In this document: positions 9,437 to 20,965 of the stretch, piece by piece | Layout: each line of letters starts with the position of its first letter | Position numbering within the stretch: position 1 is the stretch's first letter | Origin: Rheum nobile | Taxonomy: Eukaryota > Streptophyta > Magnoliopsida > Caryophyllales > Polygonaceae | Assembly (NCBI GenBank): GCA_027886185.1 | Contig: WOAB01000322.1 | Coordinates: 1,304,501 to 1,368,500, forward strand | DNA length: 64,000 bases | Direction of reading: 5' to 3' | Made by a program: the position numbers and the translations under genes | The notes under the pieces: generated by a model | Told to the model about the DNA's origin: nothing | Seen by the model: the letters and a program-made list of their open reading frames with translations, nothing else | The model's database searches: none

Positions 9437-10312
9437 TATTGGAACGATGACGTTCCCTCTAGTTTTGATGATGATAAACTCAAATGCTTTTGATGGTTTT
9501 TAGTGTGACTATAAGTTTCAGGAACTGACAAAGTCAAAAGGAACGATGAAAACCAGTGAAGAATCAAAACAGAGAGGCAAAGGAACAGAGAAGCCAACAA
9601 TGATAAGAAAACACGCTGGAACAAATGAAGAAAAGAGACGCGTGTTTATAAGACAAAATAGAGAAAGGGAACAACGCAAGGAACGGAGGACGCGCATTGG
9701 TGCTGAAACCCTAAAGCACGCCACTGAACATCTGTTATGGAAAACAGATTTGAAGACGTGCTTGGACCTCAAGGAAGATCTCGTGGAGAGATCTGTTGGT
9801 TAGAATCTCACTAGAAAAGATTGTATAGGATATTCTTAGTTTATTTCCTTAAACGAATTTAGGGTAAATCAAGTGAGAATATCCGAACCATATAAAGTGA
9901 AGATAGCTGCGTACTTCAAGAATTACGGAACACAGAGAGCAATTCCCAGAGCAGAACATTTGGAAGAAAGAAGAACACTTACAAGTACGAGACTTTGGTG
10001 AGTTGAGTATTTGTTAGGGTTTCGTATGTCTAGTGTGTTGTTAGGAACGTTACATCTAAGAGGTCTAGATATCTAGGAGTAAACTAGATTGAGAGAAGAC
10101 TTGCTTGTTGTAATTCCTGGAATAATAACATAAGTAGACATTTGAAATCCTACTAGGGAAACCTAGAGGTAGAGGTTTTTCTCAGTCAACTAGTTGGTTG
10201 ATTGAGTTTTCCTCTCTAAGGAACTGAGCTTGCTACTTATTAATCTATCGTTATTTTCCGCTGCCCAAGGAACGAACTTGTCGTTCCTTGATCTAACACA
10301 CTCGATTCTACA
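9437..10312 (+). repeat. Copia LTR 2 (middle, shared by both units)
   Basis: An 876-bp LTR. The first two bases are TA instead of TG, which would impair integrase recognition of this end. It is preceded by a polypurine tract and followed by a tRNA-Met primer site, so it serves as 3' LTR of unit 1 and 5' LTR of unit 2. No target duplication surrounds it. Confidence 0.92.
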
Positions 10313-10314
10313 AT

Positions 10315-10326
10315 TGGTATCAGAGC
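10315..10326 (+). other. Primer binding site, initiator tRNA-Met, unit 2
   Basis: TGGTATCAGAGC, two bases after LTR 2, as in unit 1. Confidence 0.9.
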
Positions 10327-10370
10327 AGGTGCTCTAGATTGTGTGTTACTTACAGATTTTACATGTAACA

Positions 10371-11565
10371 ATGGCTCCCAGTACTGTCGAAGTCGGTTTG
10401 AACTCCTCAAGGCCTCCTCTCTTGCTCGCTGGACAATATCAACATTGGAAAACACTTTTCATCAAGTGGGTGCAAAGCCATGACTACCAATGCTGGTTGG
10501 TGATCTCTCTTGGTGATATTGACATTGCAGATCTAGAAAAGAAGTTGAAACTGAAGAAATGGGATCAAGACGATCTCCAGATCATGGAGAAAACATTGCA
10601 AAGCAGCCATGCTCATCAACAACGCTCTCAATCAGCAAGATGTGCAAAAGCTCCAATCTTGTGAGTCGGCCAATGCTAAATGGCTTGCCTTGGAACAAAT
10701 GTATATGTGAAGCAAGGATCTGCGTGAAGTTGATCGTTTCACTGCGAAGAAGGACTTTTACAACTTCAAAATGGATGACAAGGAAGATGTGAGTTCCTAC
10801 CAAGCACGATTTGAGAAGATCACAGCAAATCTCACTGCTCACTCCGTCACCGATAAGGAAATTCTCCTCGATGAGAAAATCCTCATAATCATTGATGGTC
10901 TCCCTCATCGTCATGCAATGACCAAAGCTATTCTGAAGGATAATCCCAACACCGTCAAACTGACGTTCCATGAGGTATTCAGCAAGATACAAAAGTATGA
11001 CAACGAAGAAAAGGCTGCAAGAAACAAGGATTCCAAAGAAAAGGGAATTGCCTTGATGGTTGGAAAGGCCGTCGACAGAATTGAGAACAAACTCGATGAC
11101 AATGATGGCTCCGATGACCCTGAGGTGGTATTGCTCACTAAAGCCATGCGTTCCCTCTACAACAAAGGAAGAAATAGTAGAGGAGGGAACGGTGAGACTC
11201 GTGATATCAAGGATATCACTTGTTACAACTGTAATGAGAAGGGTCACTACTCCAGTTCGTGCCCAAAGCCGAAGAAGGCAATCAAACCTTCTGGGAACGA
11301 AGAAAAGAAAGCTTTCGTTGCTGTCTGGGGCAATGAAGATGACTCAGATAACGAAGATCCTGAAGCATGGAGTGGAACGATGTGTGCCATGGCTATCAAC
11401 AACTCGTCTGAAGAAACCGAGGTAAATCCCGAAGATTTCTTAAAATCACTTGTGAATTTTGATAAAAAATCTTTAATTGCTCTCATAAGAAATATGTATG
11501 CTGAGAACATGAAAACTCAAGAGGAACTAGCTAATTCTGAAGATGAATGTAGTAGTCTAAAATAA
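10371..11565 (+). pseudogene. Copia gag, unit 2, N-terminal part, broken
   Basis: Colinear with the gag of unit 1 but damaged. One extra C at about 10594 shifts the frame near codon 75, and GGA has become TGA at 10708-10710. From 10711 the gag frame is open again through the zinc knuckle CYNCNEKGHYSSSC to the shared TAA at 11563-11565. A separate chance frame from 10341 runs through the same start region. This copy cannot make full gag without help. Confidence 0.85.
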
Positions 11566-12396
11566 AATATTTCTAGAACTGCTAGTACCTCGACTGTTCC
11601 TTGTTCTTCATGTGAGGCTAATCATGAGGAACTTCAGAGTTTGAGAAATGAAAAAGTCTCTTTGCTTATGAATGAAGTCTCTAACAATATTGATGCAAGG
11701 AGTATAGCTATTCCAAGTAAGCTTGAAGCACAGGTGTCCGAGATAAAGTCCTATGTGCACAAAATTCATTCTTTCATGATGCAACAGAAGCTTGAAGCTG
11801 AAATCGTCAAGTTTGTCAAAGCAAGGTATGGAATTGGCTATACAGGTCCCAACCAAAAGGAAGATGACTCATCCATCATGGAACTACGTGAAGCAAGAGA
11901 TAAAGAACTTCAAGATACTAAAGAGAAGAATCAACGTCTCGAGGAACGTATCAAAGTACTTGAAAGCGGCTTGGATGAATCCCAGTCATGGTACACTAGA
12001 CAACCCGCTCACAAGATCTTCCTCAAGCAATCTCAGGGAACACAATCCAATGTTCCATGTCCTGAACGTGCGAAGCAACGCAAAAGCATTGTGCCCAACA
12101 GGAAGTATGTTCAGATGGAACAGTTCAAGCTGTGTTGGTTTTGTGGGGACAACAGACATGTGCAAAGAGACTGCAAAAAGAAAAAGAAGTTCTCTGAAGA
12201 GCACACAAAGAGAAGGAACAGTAGGAGTAACAATGTGGACTTGAATGATTTCTATGATGATTCACATGTGCATAATCATAATCTTGCTAGATCTAGGAAG
12301 AAAAATGTTGCTACTGTTAGAACTATTCCTATGGAACAAGTGCATTATGTGTCTCGACCAGGTAAGACTAAACTTGCCTGGATCGCCAAAAACTAA
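11566..12396 (+). CDS. Copia gag, unit 2, C-terminal part
   Basis: In unit 2 this part is in the same frame as the preceding knuckle segment and is separated from it by the single TAA at 11563-11565. It has the same charged middle, second knuckle CWFCGDNRHVQRDC and basic tail ending LAWIAKN before TAA. The first internal ATG of size is near 11647. It shows that the frameshift seen in unit 1 near 2526-2530 is private to unit 1. Confidence 0.68.
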   Translation, partial: NISRTASTSTVPCSSCEANHEELQSLRNEKVSLLMNEVSNNIDARSIAIPSKLEAQVSEIKSYVHKIHSFMMQQKLEAEIVKFVKARYGIGYTGPNQKEDDSSIMELREARDKELQDTKEKNQRLEERIKVLESGLDESQSWYTRQPAHKIFLKQSQGTQSNVPCPERAKQRKSIVPNRKYVQMEQFKLCWFCGDNRHVQRDCKKKKKFSEEHTKRRNSRSNNVDLNDFYDDSHVHNHNLARSRKKNVATVRTIPMEQVHYVSRPGKTKLAWIAKN

Positions 12397-12404
12397 CCTT
12401 TTCT

Positions 12405-15400
12405 GTGCAGGCTGAAGTGAGGGGAAACGAGAGATGGTACATTGACAGCGCTTGTTCGTGCCATATGACTGGAAAAGAAGATCAACTTACCTCACTTCAC
12501 AAACACTCACGAGGGAGTGTTACTCTTGGAGACAAGAGACGCAGAGAAATCATTGGAACAGGCGAAACAAAACTAAACTCCAACATCACGGTACAAGAGG
12601 TTAGTTTAGTTCATGAACTTGGTTTTAGTTTGTTGAGTGTTGCACAGCTTTGTGACCAAGGGAACAACAAGACGGTCTTTACCTCACAAGAATGCTATGT
12701 CAAAGATCGTGAAACCAAGAACATAATTTTGAGAGGAGTCAGATTCAAGGATGTATACATTGTGGATAAAGACTTCAAGCCAAAGGAAGTCCTATGCTTT
12801 GCGTCTATAGCTGATGAGACGGAACTGTGGCATAAAAGGCTTGGACACGCTAATCTTCGACTCATTCACAAGCTTTATTCAAAGGAACTTGTTCGTGGTC
12901 TTCCCCATGTTCAATCTGAGTTCCATGGCGTCTGCGATGCTTGTGTAAAGGGGAAACAGACTCGTTCCTCATTCAAGATCAAACCAGATGTAACAACCTC
13001 TCATCTTCTGGAACTGATCCATATGGATCTCTGTGGTCCCATGAGGATAAGAAGTCATGGTAGGAACAGGTATGTTTTCGTAATTGTCGATGATTATTCT
13101 AGATTCACTTGGACAATTTTTCTGTCTTCAAAGGATGAAGTCTTCTCCGAGTTCGAGGCTTTTATCAAGAAGGTGGAAACAAGCTTAGGAAAGAAGCTAA
13201 AGGCAATAAGGTCTGACCATGGAACGGAGTTTGAGAACTCCATGTTCTTCAACTTCTGCGAGGAACATGGTGTGTCTCATGACTTCTCCGCGCCTAGGAC
13301 ACCACAACAAAATGGAGTTGTGGAACGGAAGAATAGGACTCTAGAAGATATGGCACGAACTCTTCTCATTGCAAGCAACCTTCCAAGGATTTTCTGGGCT
13401 GAGGCAGTAAACACTGCTTGTTATATCCTTAATCGTGCCATGCTTCGTCCCTTATTGAATAAAACTGCATATGAACTAATAAGGGATCGCAAGCCCAATA
13501 TTTCCCACTTGCGTGCTTTTGGATGCAGGTGCTATATTCACAACAATGGCAAGGATAACTTGGGAAAGTTTGATCCTCGAAGTGATGAAGGAATTTTCTT
13601 GGGCTATGCAAGGGCAAGCAAAACTTACAGGGTATACAACAAGAGACTGCGCAAAATAGAAGAAAGCATTCACGTCGTCTTCGACGAAAACTCCAAAGGT
13701 TCCAATGGAGAGTTCGAAGCCTCGTCCCCAGAAGAAGGTTATCCAAGAATGCAACGTGAAGACTCTGATGATGAAGACAATGATCCTTCCACTCGACCAA
13801 ATGCCGGTTCTGGGAACGGACACCCCAGTACAGACGCGGCATTTCCATCATCTCCGGACTCCTCAAGTCCGGATGAGTCCTCAAAGGAGGATACCTCAAG
13901 TGACACTGTATAAGAAACAGAAGCTACCTCCACCTCCATCGTCGACTCAACAACCATGCCCCCATCTATGACTATTCCCATCACCGTTCCTGCTGGAACT
14001 TCTAGTGATGTTGTGGTTGTCAGTTCGGAAAGCGATGAAGACGGAACAGATGGTTCTGAGAGTGCTCATGACCCCACACTTCTTGTGTCAAAGAATGCTT
14101 TTGTCCGAAAGGAACACCCCACTCACAATCTAGTCACACCCTTCGGTGAAAGAGGTTTGCGCTCTAAATTAAATATGTTTTGTGCATTCCATGCATTTAT
14201 CTCTCTTGTAGAACCCAAGACTATCAAGGAAACACTGAAGGAACCAGATTGGATCGTAGCTATGCAAGAAGAGTTACACCAGTTTGAGAGAAACAAGGTC
14301 TGGCGGCTCGTTCCTTTACCTCGCAATAAACATGCCATTGGCACTTGATGGGTGTACAGGAACAAGCTCGACGACTCTGGGGTAGTCACAAGGAACAAAG
14401 CACGGTTAGTTGCCCAAGGCTACAATCAACAAGAAGGGATTGATTATGATGAGACTTATGCTCCAGTAGCTCGCATTGAAGCCATTCGTCTCCTCATTGC
14501 CTACGCTGCTCATAAAGGGTTCACGCTATACCAGATGGACGTCAAGACTGCGTTCCTTAATGGATATCTTCAAGAAGAGGTATATGTGAAACAACCCTCT
14601 GGCTTTGAAGACGTCAATTTTCCCTCTCATGTGTATGCATTGGATAAGGCTCTGTACGGTCTTAAGCAAGCACCTCGTGCTTGGTATGATAGACTGGCAC
14701 AGTTCCTTCTTTCCAATGGATATCGTAGAGGAACAATTGATAAAACTCTATTCCTTCTGGAACACGAAGGTAAGATTCTGGTGGTTCAAGTCTATGTTGA
14801 TGATATTATTTTTGGTTCCACTAACCCCGCTCTTGTAGAAAAATTCAAAGATCTTATGAGTAGTGAGTTTGAGATGAGTATGATTGGGGAATTATCCTTT
14901 TTCCTCGGATTACAAGTCACCCAAACTAAGGAAGGAACGAAGATACATCAACAGAAGTACATCAAGGAGTTTTTGAAGAAGTACGGTATGGACACTGCCA
15001 AACCCATCGTTACTCCTATTTCTCCTAACACTCGCTTGGATGCAGATCTTCATGGAACGGACGTTGATCCCACCATATATAGAGGAATGATTGGTTCGCT
15101 TCTATATCTCACGACAAGTAGTCCAGATATTTTGTTTAGTGTGTGTCTCTGTGCTAGATTTCAGGCAAATCCAAAGGAGTCACACTTGAAGGAGGTCAAG
15201 CGTATCTTCCGATACCTCAAAGGAATGGACCACTTGTGTCTATGGTATCCCAAGAACTGTGACTTCAACCTTGTTGGATTCACAGACGCCGACTTTGCTG
15301 GGCACGTAGTAGATCGCAAAAGCACTTCCGGAACGGCACAGTTCCTTGGTCCCTGTCTCATTTCATGGGGTTCCAAGAAACAAAACTCTGTGGCCCTTTC

Positions 15401-15737
15401 CACTGCAGAAGCCGAGTACGTCACCGTAGCAAGTTGTTGTGCTCAGGTATTGTGGCTTAAACAACAACTGGAAGACTATGGTATGTCTCTTGGCACCGTT
15501 CCTATTATGTGTGATAATACTAGTGCTATCAACATTTCAAAAAATCCAGTTCATCATTCACATACCAAGCACATTGACATTCGTCATCATTTCCTACGTG
15601 ATAATGTTGACATGGGTTTTATTAGAATGGAACATTGCAGGACTGAAAATCAAGTGGCCGACATCTTCACCAAAGCACTAGACAAAGGTCCATTCGAGTA
15701 TCTTCGATTACTCCTTGGCATGATCTCTCTGAATTGA
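12405..15737 (+). pseudogene. Copia pol polyprotein, unit 2, two nonsense codons
   Basis: Exactly as long as the pol of unit 1 (3,333 bp). Two single-base stops break it: TAA at 13911-13913 (CAA in unit 1) in the linker before RT, and TGA at 14346-14348 (CGA in unit 1, a CpG) at the start of RT. Both fit C-to-T change. Elsewhere it keeps the more usual residues: NKARLVAQGYNQ in RT, TDADFAGH in RNase H, and YVDD. Integrase catalytic motifs HMDLCGP, RSDHGTEF and VVERKNR are intact. Confidence 0.9.
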
Positions 15738-16498
15738 GGACCTTCACACCCACTATTCCCTCAATGCTTGGCTAATTCGTTCCATAATTTTCATGAAGTT
15801 CCTTGTATGCGTGCCTTTCATGACTTTAGCTTATTCGAATTGCCTTGTGTTAGGATGTAGATACTTTGTCTTTTGATTTGTGTTGAAATACCGGATTGCA
15901 TGCTAACATCTCTATTAAAGACCCAAAACAACCAATTTGATGAATTGAACCCTCATTACAAGCCCACATGATAATTGGTTGTACAGCCTACCTTAGCCGC
16001 GATTCAGGTAAACGTTCCCTATGATCCCTCTTTGCTAAACCTTTTACTGGGAATAATTACTTGAGTTGTCTTTCTCCCTACCATGTGTTTGGATATACTA
16101 TATTTTGTGTGAACCTAACATTGAAATATCCAGACTAGCCTCGCAAGCACTCTTGGTCTCAGGGGGAACGAAGACTGTTACTTGGTACAACGAGAAACTG
16201 CTTGCTTTGGAATGGACATTATTGCTCAGAATTAAGGGGAACTGATTCTGCTATGAAACGGAGAATTTTGAATCGGAAACTGGGCATTTATTGAGTCACA
16301 GGTACCCGTTGGAACGGCTTCTGGGCTGATTTGACTGATCTGTGATAGGAATAGTGACTCACCATTCAAGCCAAAAGTGGTCGTTGGATCTTGGAAAGAG
16401 AAGAAGTTATTGAAGGAAAGTTTAAAAAAAGAGACAGTTGAGATACGAAAAGGGATTTTTGGAAAATATTTTATCCTAAAAAAATTTGATCTGATTTC
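15738..16498 (+). other. Spacer between pol and ORF3, unit 2
   Basis: Non-coding, matching 6610-7384 of unit 1 apart from scattered substitutions and the loss of a short repeat near 15822. No other gene seen. Confidence 0.5.
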
Positions 16499-16508
16499 CT
16501 ATATATAG
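16499..16508 (+). promoter_or_regulatory. TATA box of ORF3, unit 2
   Basis: CTATATATAG, 89 bp before the ORF3 ATG, with the same C/T-rich leader as in unit 1. Confidence 0.55.
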
Positions 16509-16596
16509 AAGATCTTTTCTCCAGTTCCTTCACCGCCAATCTCTCTCTGCGCTCAACTTCTCTCAAATCTCTCAAAGGCCCTCTCTTTCTGCTCCA

Positions 16597-18075
16597 ATGG
16601 ACTCTCCAAGCAAGATCGACACCGCCAAACTCTCTGACGCCGAGATGGATGCCTACATCCGTCAACTCCAAGAGGCTAAAGCCGCCAGGGCTATCCCTAG
16701 TCCCACAGCGGCTCCGGGCTCCGTTCTTGATATTGCTCGAGCATCTGTTCAGCATTCGGAGGATCCCTATGCCTCGACATCGACTCCCACCGCCTCTTCT
16801 CCGACTGCGTCCCCCCTAGCGGCCAAGAACCTCAATCCTACTCTTGCCTTGGTGCCACTGGAAGAGGAGCACTTTGTTTCCTCTCCCTCCGAGGGCAAAA
16901 CCGCAGCCGAGGAGGAGTCAATACAGATAGTGGAGCAGGAATTAGGTGTAAAGTCCACACCTTTGGCGCCGCCTCCCTCTCGCAAGCGCAAGAAGACTGA
17001 TCTTGCACTCACAGTCGAGGAGTCTGAGGAAGAAGGAGAAGTACAGATCTTGGAACACCGCCCCGCCATCACTGCTCAATCCACCCCCTCAAAGTCTAGT
17101 GGTGACGAGCACGCCCCTCGCCCGATCAAGGCCCGGCTCCGTTCCGCGGCAAAGCCTCCGGCAAAGAAGGCCAAGTCCACTAGGAAGGCAAAGCTGGAAA
17201 TCTCTCTCTCCACCACCACCACTCCCAGCTTCACAGAGGGTAAAAAGATCCTCCCTCCATTTATTATTCGCCCTAGTCTCTATGTAGAAGTTTCAAGGTT
17301 GAAGTTTCAAGGTTGGGAACGGCTCTGCTCCGAGAGCGTCTCAGTCCACGAGGTTCAAGTAAGAGAGTTCTACCATTATTTCTGTCTTTCTAAAGGAGAT
17401 GTATTGACGGGCTCCACACAGGTCAGTGGTGAAGATCTCTCCTTCTCTCCCAGAGTCATTTCCAATCTTCTAGCTGTTCCATTAGGAGGTTTCTATGAGG
17501 TTCCGATATCTGATCAGAATGAGGAGAAGTTGGTCTGTATGGAACGGGTGTTTGGTTCCACTGAGGGGGAACTGCATACTGAGCGTCTGACGTTGCTTCA
17601 GCGCATTGCGTTCCACATCATCTCAAGGGCTGTTGCACCACGACAGGAGCGCCGAACCACCATCATACTGTGTGACTTATTCTTGCTGGATCGTTTCCTG
17701 AGAAGGGAGAAGATTGATCTCCCCAGAGTGATTCTGTGTCACATGGATCGATGCAAGGGAAAGTCCCATTCTCTGGCCTACCCACAACTGGTGAAACTGC
17801 TTTTGCAAAAGGAGGAGGCATATGTGGCGGAGAATGAGGTGTTGCTTCGTAGCGAGTTGGACTCGGCTACGATTGAAAAGATGAAGTATGTTGGTGACAA
17901 CAAGGGAACATGCACTGCTGCTGCGAAGAAACCAGTTGGCGAAGGAACGTCAAAGGGGAGCTCTATTCAGCATCAGATTCTTGCTGAGCTCAAGCAACTA
18001 AACACAACCATGTCACTGCTCTTGGATCACTTCTTGAGCAAAGCTGATAATTCTGATGAAGACCCTGAGATCTGA
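16597..18075 (+). CDS. ORF3, accessory protein after pol, unit 2 (open, 492 aa)
   Basis: The start is the first ATG after a TATA box and a C/T-rich leader. Residues 1-120 are Ala/Ser/Thr/Glu-rich. Basic clusters SRKRKK (128-133) and RPIKARLRSAAKPPAKKAK (175-193) look like nuclear localisation signals. Residues about 230-420 look globular, with VQVREFYHYF, ISNLLAVPL, and FHIISRAVAPRQ leading into LLDRFLRREKIDLPRVI. This layout resembles the putative plant transposon protein domain (Transposase_32, PF20167) found in plant retroelements; that is my inference. There is no signal peptide, membrane helix or catalytic motif I can name. An 18-bp in-frame deletion with a local rearrangement (near 17284-17300) distinguishes it from unit 1. 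The function is unknown. Confidence 0.82.
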   Translation: MDSPSKIDTAKLSDAEMDAYIRQLQEAKAARAIPSPTAAPGSVLDIARASVQHSEDPYASTSTPTASSPTASPLAAKNLNPTLALVPLEEEHFVSSPSEGKTAAEEESIQIVEQELGVKSTPLAPPPSRKRKKTDLALTVEESEEEGEVQILEHRPAITAQSTPSKSSGDEHAPRPIKARLRSAAKPPAKKAKSTRKAKLEISLSTTTTPSFTEGKKILPPFIIRPSLYVEVSRLKFQGWERLCSESVSVHEVQVREFYHYFCLSKGDVLTGSTQVSGEDLSFSPRVISNLLAVPLGGFYEVPISDQNEEKLVCMERVFGSTEGELHTERLTLLQRIAFHIISRAVAPRQERRTTIILCDLFLLDRFLRREKIDLPRVILCHMDRCKGKSHSLAYPQLVKLLLQKEEAYVAENEVLLRSELDSATIEKMKYVGDNKGTCTAAAKKPVGEGTSKGSSIQHQILAELKQLNTTMSLLLDHFLSKADNSDEDPEI

Positions 18076-18532
18076 GTGCTCTCAGTTCCAACTCTTGCCC
18101 GTCTGACCCTCTGTTCTTGATTTTTAATGTTTTTATGTCTTTTGTGTGCTTCTTCCTTGTCTTCTGATCTTAGTTGTTTGCGTTCCAATACTATGTACTT
18201 TGCTTAACTTTATAAATGAATTATTTTGTGATGAGTTGCATGTGTGTCAAGTCTTTCTGTCTATTATGGAACTTTTGATGATGCCAAAAGGGGGAAGTAT
18301 GGAAAATGTAAAACCCAAGGAAGAGTTGATGACAGAAGCTAGTGCTAAGGGGAACGACAAAGCTACTTGAAGGTAAATTCTCTATGCACATTCTAAGGGG
18401 GGACACTGTTGACATTTAGAACATATGATCTGTGTGATTAAATGTGAAACTGCCTCTTACTCGTATGTTTTGAACTGTATATTTTGACTTGCACATTTTG
18501 AAGGAGTTTGTCATCACCAAAAAGGGGGAAAT
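18076..18532 (+). other. 3' untranslated region and polypurine tracts, unit 2
   Basis: Non-coding copy of 8980-9436. The tract ACCAAAAAGGGGGAAA abuts LTR 3 and is the probable plus-strand primer. A chance 74-codon ORF crosses it. Confidence 0.65.
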
Positions 18533-19408
18533 TGTTGGAACGATGACGTTCCCTCTAGTTTTGATGATGATAAACTCAAATGCTTTTTATGGTTTTTAGT
18601 GTGACTATAAGTTTCAAGAACTGACAAAGTCAAAAGGAACGATGAAAACCAGTGAAGAATCAAAACAGAGAGGCAAAGGAACAGAGAAGCCAACAATGAT
18701 AAGAAAACACGCTGGAACAAATGAAGAAAAGAGACGCGTGTTTACAAGACAAAACAGAGAAAGGGAACAGCGCAAGGAACGGAGGACGTGCGCTGGTGCT
18801 GAAACCCTAAAGCGCGCCACTGAACATCTGTTATGGAAAATAGATTTGAAGACGTGCTTGGACCTCAAGGAAGATCTCGTGGAGAGATCTGTTGGTTAGA
18901 ATCTCACTAGAAAAGATTGTATAGGATATTCTTAGTTTATTTCCTTAAACGAATTTAGGGTAAATCAAGTGAGAATATCCGAACCATATAAAGTGAAGAT
19001 AGCTGCGTACTTCAAGAATTACGGAACATAGAGAGCAATTCCCAGAGCAGAACATTCGGAAGAAAGAAGAACACTTACAAGTACGAGACTTTGGTGAGTT
19101 GAGTATTTGTTAGGGTTTCATATGTCTAGTGTGTTGTTAGGAACGTTACATCTAAGAGGTCTAGATATCTAGGAGTAAACTAGATTGAGAGAAGACTTAC
19201 TTGTTGTAATTCCTGGAATAATAACATAAGTAGACATTTGAAATCCTACTAGGGAAACCTAGAGGTAGAAGTTTTTCTCAGTCAACTAGTTGGTTGATTG
19301 AGTTTTCCTTTCTAAGGAACTGAGCTTGCTACTTATTAATCTGTCGTTATTTTCCGCTGCCCAAGGAACGAACTTGTCATTCCTTGATCTAACACACTCG
19401 ATTCTACA
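18533..19408 (+). repeat. Copia LTR 3 (3' outer)
   Basis: An 876-bp LTR, TGTTGG to TCTACA. By eye it differs from LTR 2 at roughly twice as many sites as LTR 1 does, so LTR 1 and LTR 2 are the closer pair. Confidence 0.93.
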
Positions 19409-19769
19409 CAATACTACTACATTAAATCAAACTCATTCAGTCAATCTACGTTTGTAACCAATTCTTTTCGGACTCATAAGAGGAGCTGTGTCAATCCATC
19501 ATCAGTTCTTGGGATGTTGTAATAGGCGTATATCATTCACATTATGATTATAAAACCAAATCAAAGATGAACCAGCACAATATCATATGCATGTTGTTGC
19601 AAATCAGCGCATGAAAAATTATGTAAAACAATAGGGAGTACTACTCCATTTACCCAATTTCAGTCCAAGCTACGGAGTACTACTATGATTTTACTAAAAA
19701 ACAATATTCCGGGTAAAATAATTTTTTTGACACAATCTTGAATCCAACTACTCTGTATAATTCACTTAC
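19409..19769 (-). other. Intron remnant of the mariner-like gene, right of the copia array
   Basis: No ORF of note. It begins with the CAATA target copy and, on the minus strand, starts with the splice donor GGTAAGTGAAT after 19770. A 17-bp stretch (19613-19629) repeats 290-306 on the other side of the array. Confidence 0.5.
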
Positions 19770-19986
19770 CTTGTTTAGCGAACGGAGATTGTTCTTCATT
19801 ATCTTCGTGAAGTCCCTCGAGACTTTTTTCAATACTCACATTATCCTCTTCGTTTGAACCCACATTTAGATTAAGCACTAGAACACTTTTTGACGATGAT
19901 GTAACCGACAACAGGACTTGATTTAAATCAAAAGAAAGATCTTGATCTGGAAGGGAATTTAGATCAAAATTACTTAGTGAAGCCAT
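19770..19986 (-). pseudogene. Mariner-like transposase, first exon
   Basis: Read on the minus strand from the ATG at 19986-19984: MASLSNFDLNSLPDQD, then FDLNQ, an acidic middle, and an end at AKQ followed by the donor GTAAGT. An acidic N-terminus with FDLN repeats is typical of plant mariner-like transposases and precedes the helix-turn-helix exon found at 1-226. The two exons would be joined by an intron of roughly 0.45 kb once the copia array is removed. An upstream in-frame ATG at 20016 is possible. The exon alone is short, so the family call depends on the pairing with 1-226. Confidence 0.5.
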
Positions 19987-20016
19987 GGACAAGTTGAACA
20001 AATACTCTGTAATCAC

Positions 20017-20375
20017 ACGTAATTTAATTGTATACTGTACCTTGAGTGAGGATGATATGTTCTTAAAATTTTCAATTTAGCTCCAAATTTTAAGGCTCCA
20101 AATTTTAATTCCCCTGTCAAATTCACGAGCAATTTGGCTCCAAATTTTAGGGCTCCACTAGCTTGGCAATTCACGATTTTCTATCTTCTTTTTTTGGCAA
20201 TTCACAATTTTCTTTCCCAGTAAGTTATTGTGATTTAGTTTTTGATTTTTTGATTTTCTTTATTTTTTTGTTAGATTTTACTGTATGGGTAATAATAAAG
20301 CAGTAATTAGTCATTAATTATAAGGGTAATCTTGGAAAAAAACTGATTCTTTATTTTGTCTAAAATTTGTTAGAA
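20017..20375. other. AT-rich flank of the mariner-like gene
   Basis: No coding sequence. It contains three copies of GCTCCAAATTTTA between about 20080 and 20150. No clear inverted terminal repeat of the mariner element was found. Confidence 0.4.
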
Positions 20376-20549
20376 TCTATATATATATTAAAGCAAAGGA
20401 ATTTAGAGCCACCATATTCATTCCGGGCCCACAATTCCTAGGTGTCATTTTGTAGTTAATTCACCTTTTTTTATATTGAAAATCCTATTTAATTTAAATC
20501 ATAATATATAATCATAAATAACTTTAAATCGTTAAATCATATATATATA

Positions 20550-20965
20550 CAACTTTATTGAATGTTTATATACATGAAGGTGTTTGTATTGTTTATTAAA
20601 ATACAAACAATAAGCTTATATTTATATAACTAATATATGAAAGCTAATATATTTGAATTTTGACCACCGTATAAGCTTATATAACTAATAAGCTTATTGT
20701 TTATACACATTTGTAATCTAAACCTTGGACTGCTAATTTAAAAGCTTATAATTTAGTAATTTATTGAATGTTTATATACATGAAGGTGTTTGTATTTTTT
20801 ATAAAAAATACAATATATTAGTTATATAAATATAATTAATATATGAAAGCTTATATATTTGAATTTTGACCACTGTATAAGCTTATACAACTAACTTTAA
20901 ATATATAAATCATTATATACAACTTTGTTGAATGTTTATATACACGAATCCTATACAATAAGCTT
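20550..20965. repeat. AT-rich degenerate tandem repeat, about 190-200 bp period
   Basis: The text TTGAATGTTTATATACA recurs near 20559, 20764 and 20929, followed each time by AAGCTTATA-type and TATATGAAAGCT-type text. Copies are incomplete and diverged. Confidence 0.6.

Larger units (their letters stand above)
311..19408 (+). mobile_element. Tandem SIRE-type Ty1/copia array: LTR-internal-LTR-internal-LTR
   Basis: Three LTRs of 876 bp each (311, 9437, 18533) enclose two internal units, each with a primer site complementary to initiator tRNA-Met, gag, pol in the copia order protease-integrase-RT-RNase H, ORF3 and a polypurine tract. The outer ends begin TGTTGG and end TCTACA. The five flanking bases are CGATA (306-310) on the left and CAATA (19409-19413) on the right, a target duplication with one mismatch, while no duplication surrounds the middle LTR. 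That favours one insertion followed by unequal LTR recombination, or insertion of a dimeric DNA. Large size, an extra ORF after pol and several purine-rich tracts before the 3' LTR fit the SIRE/Maximus lineage. Confidence 0.9.
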
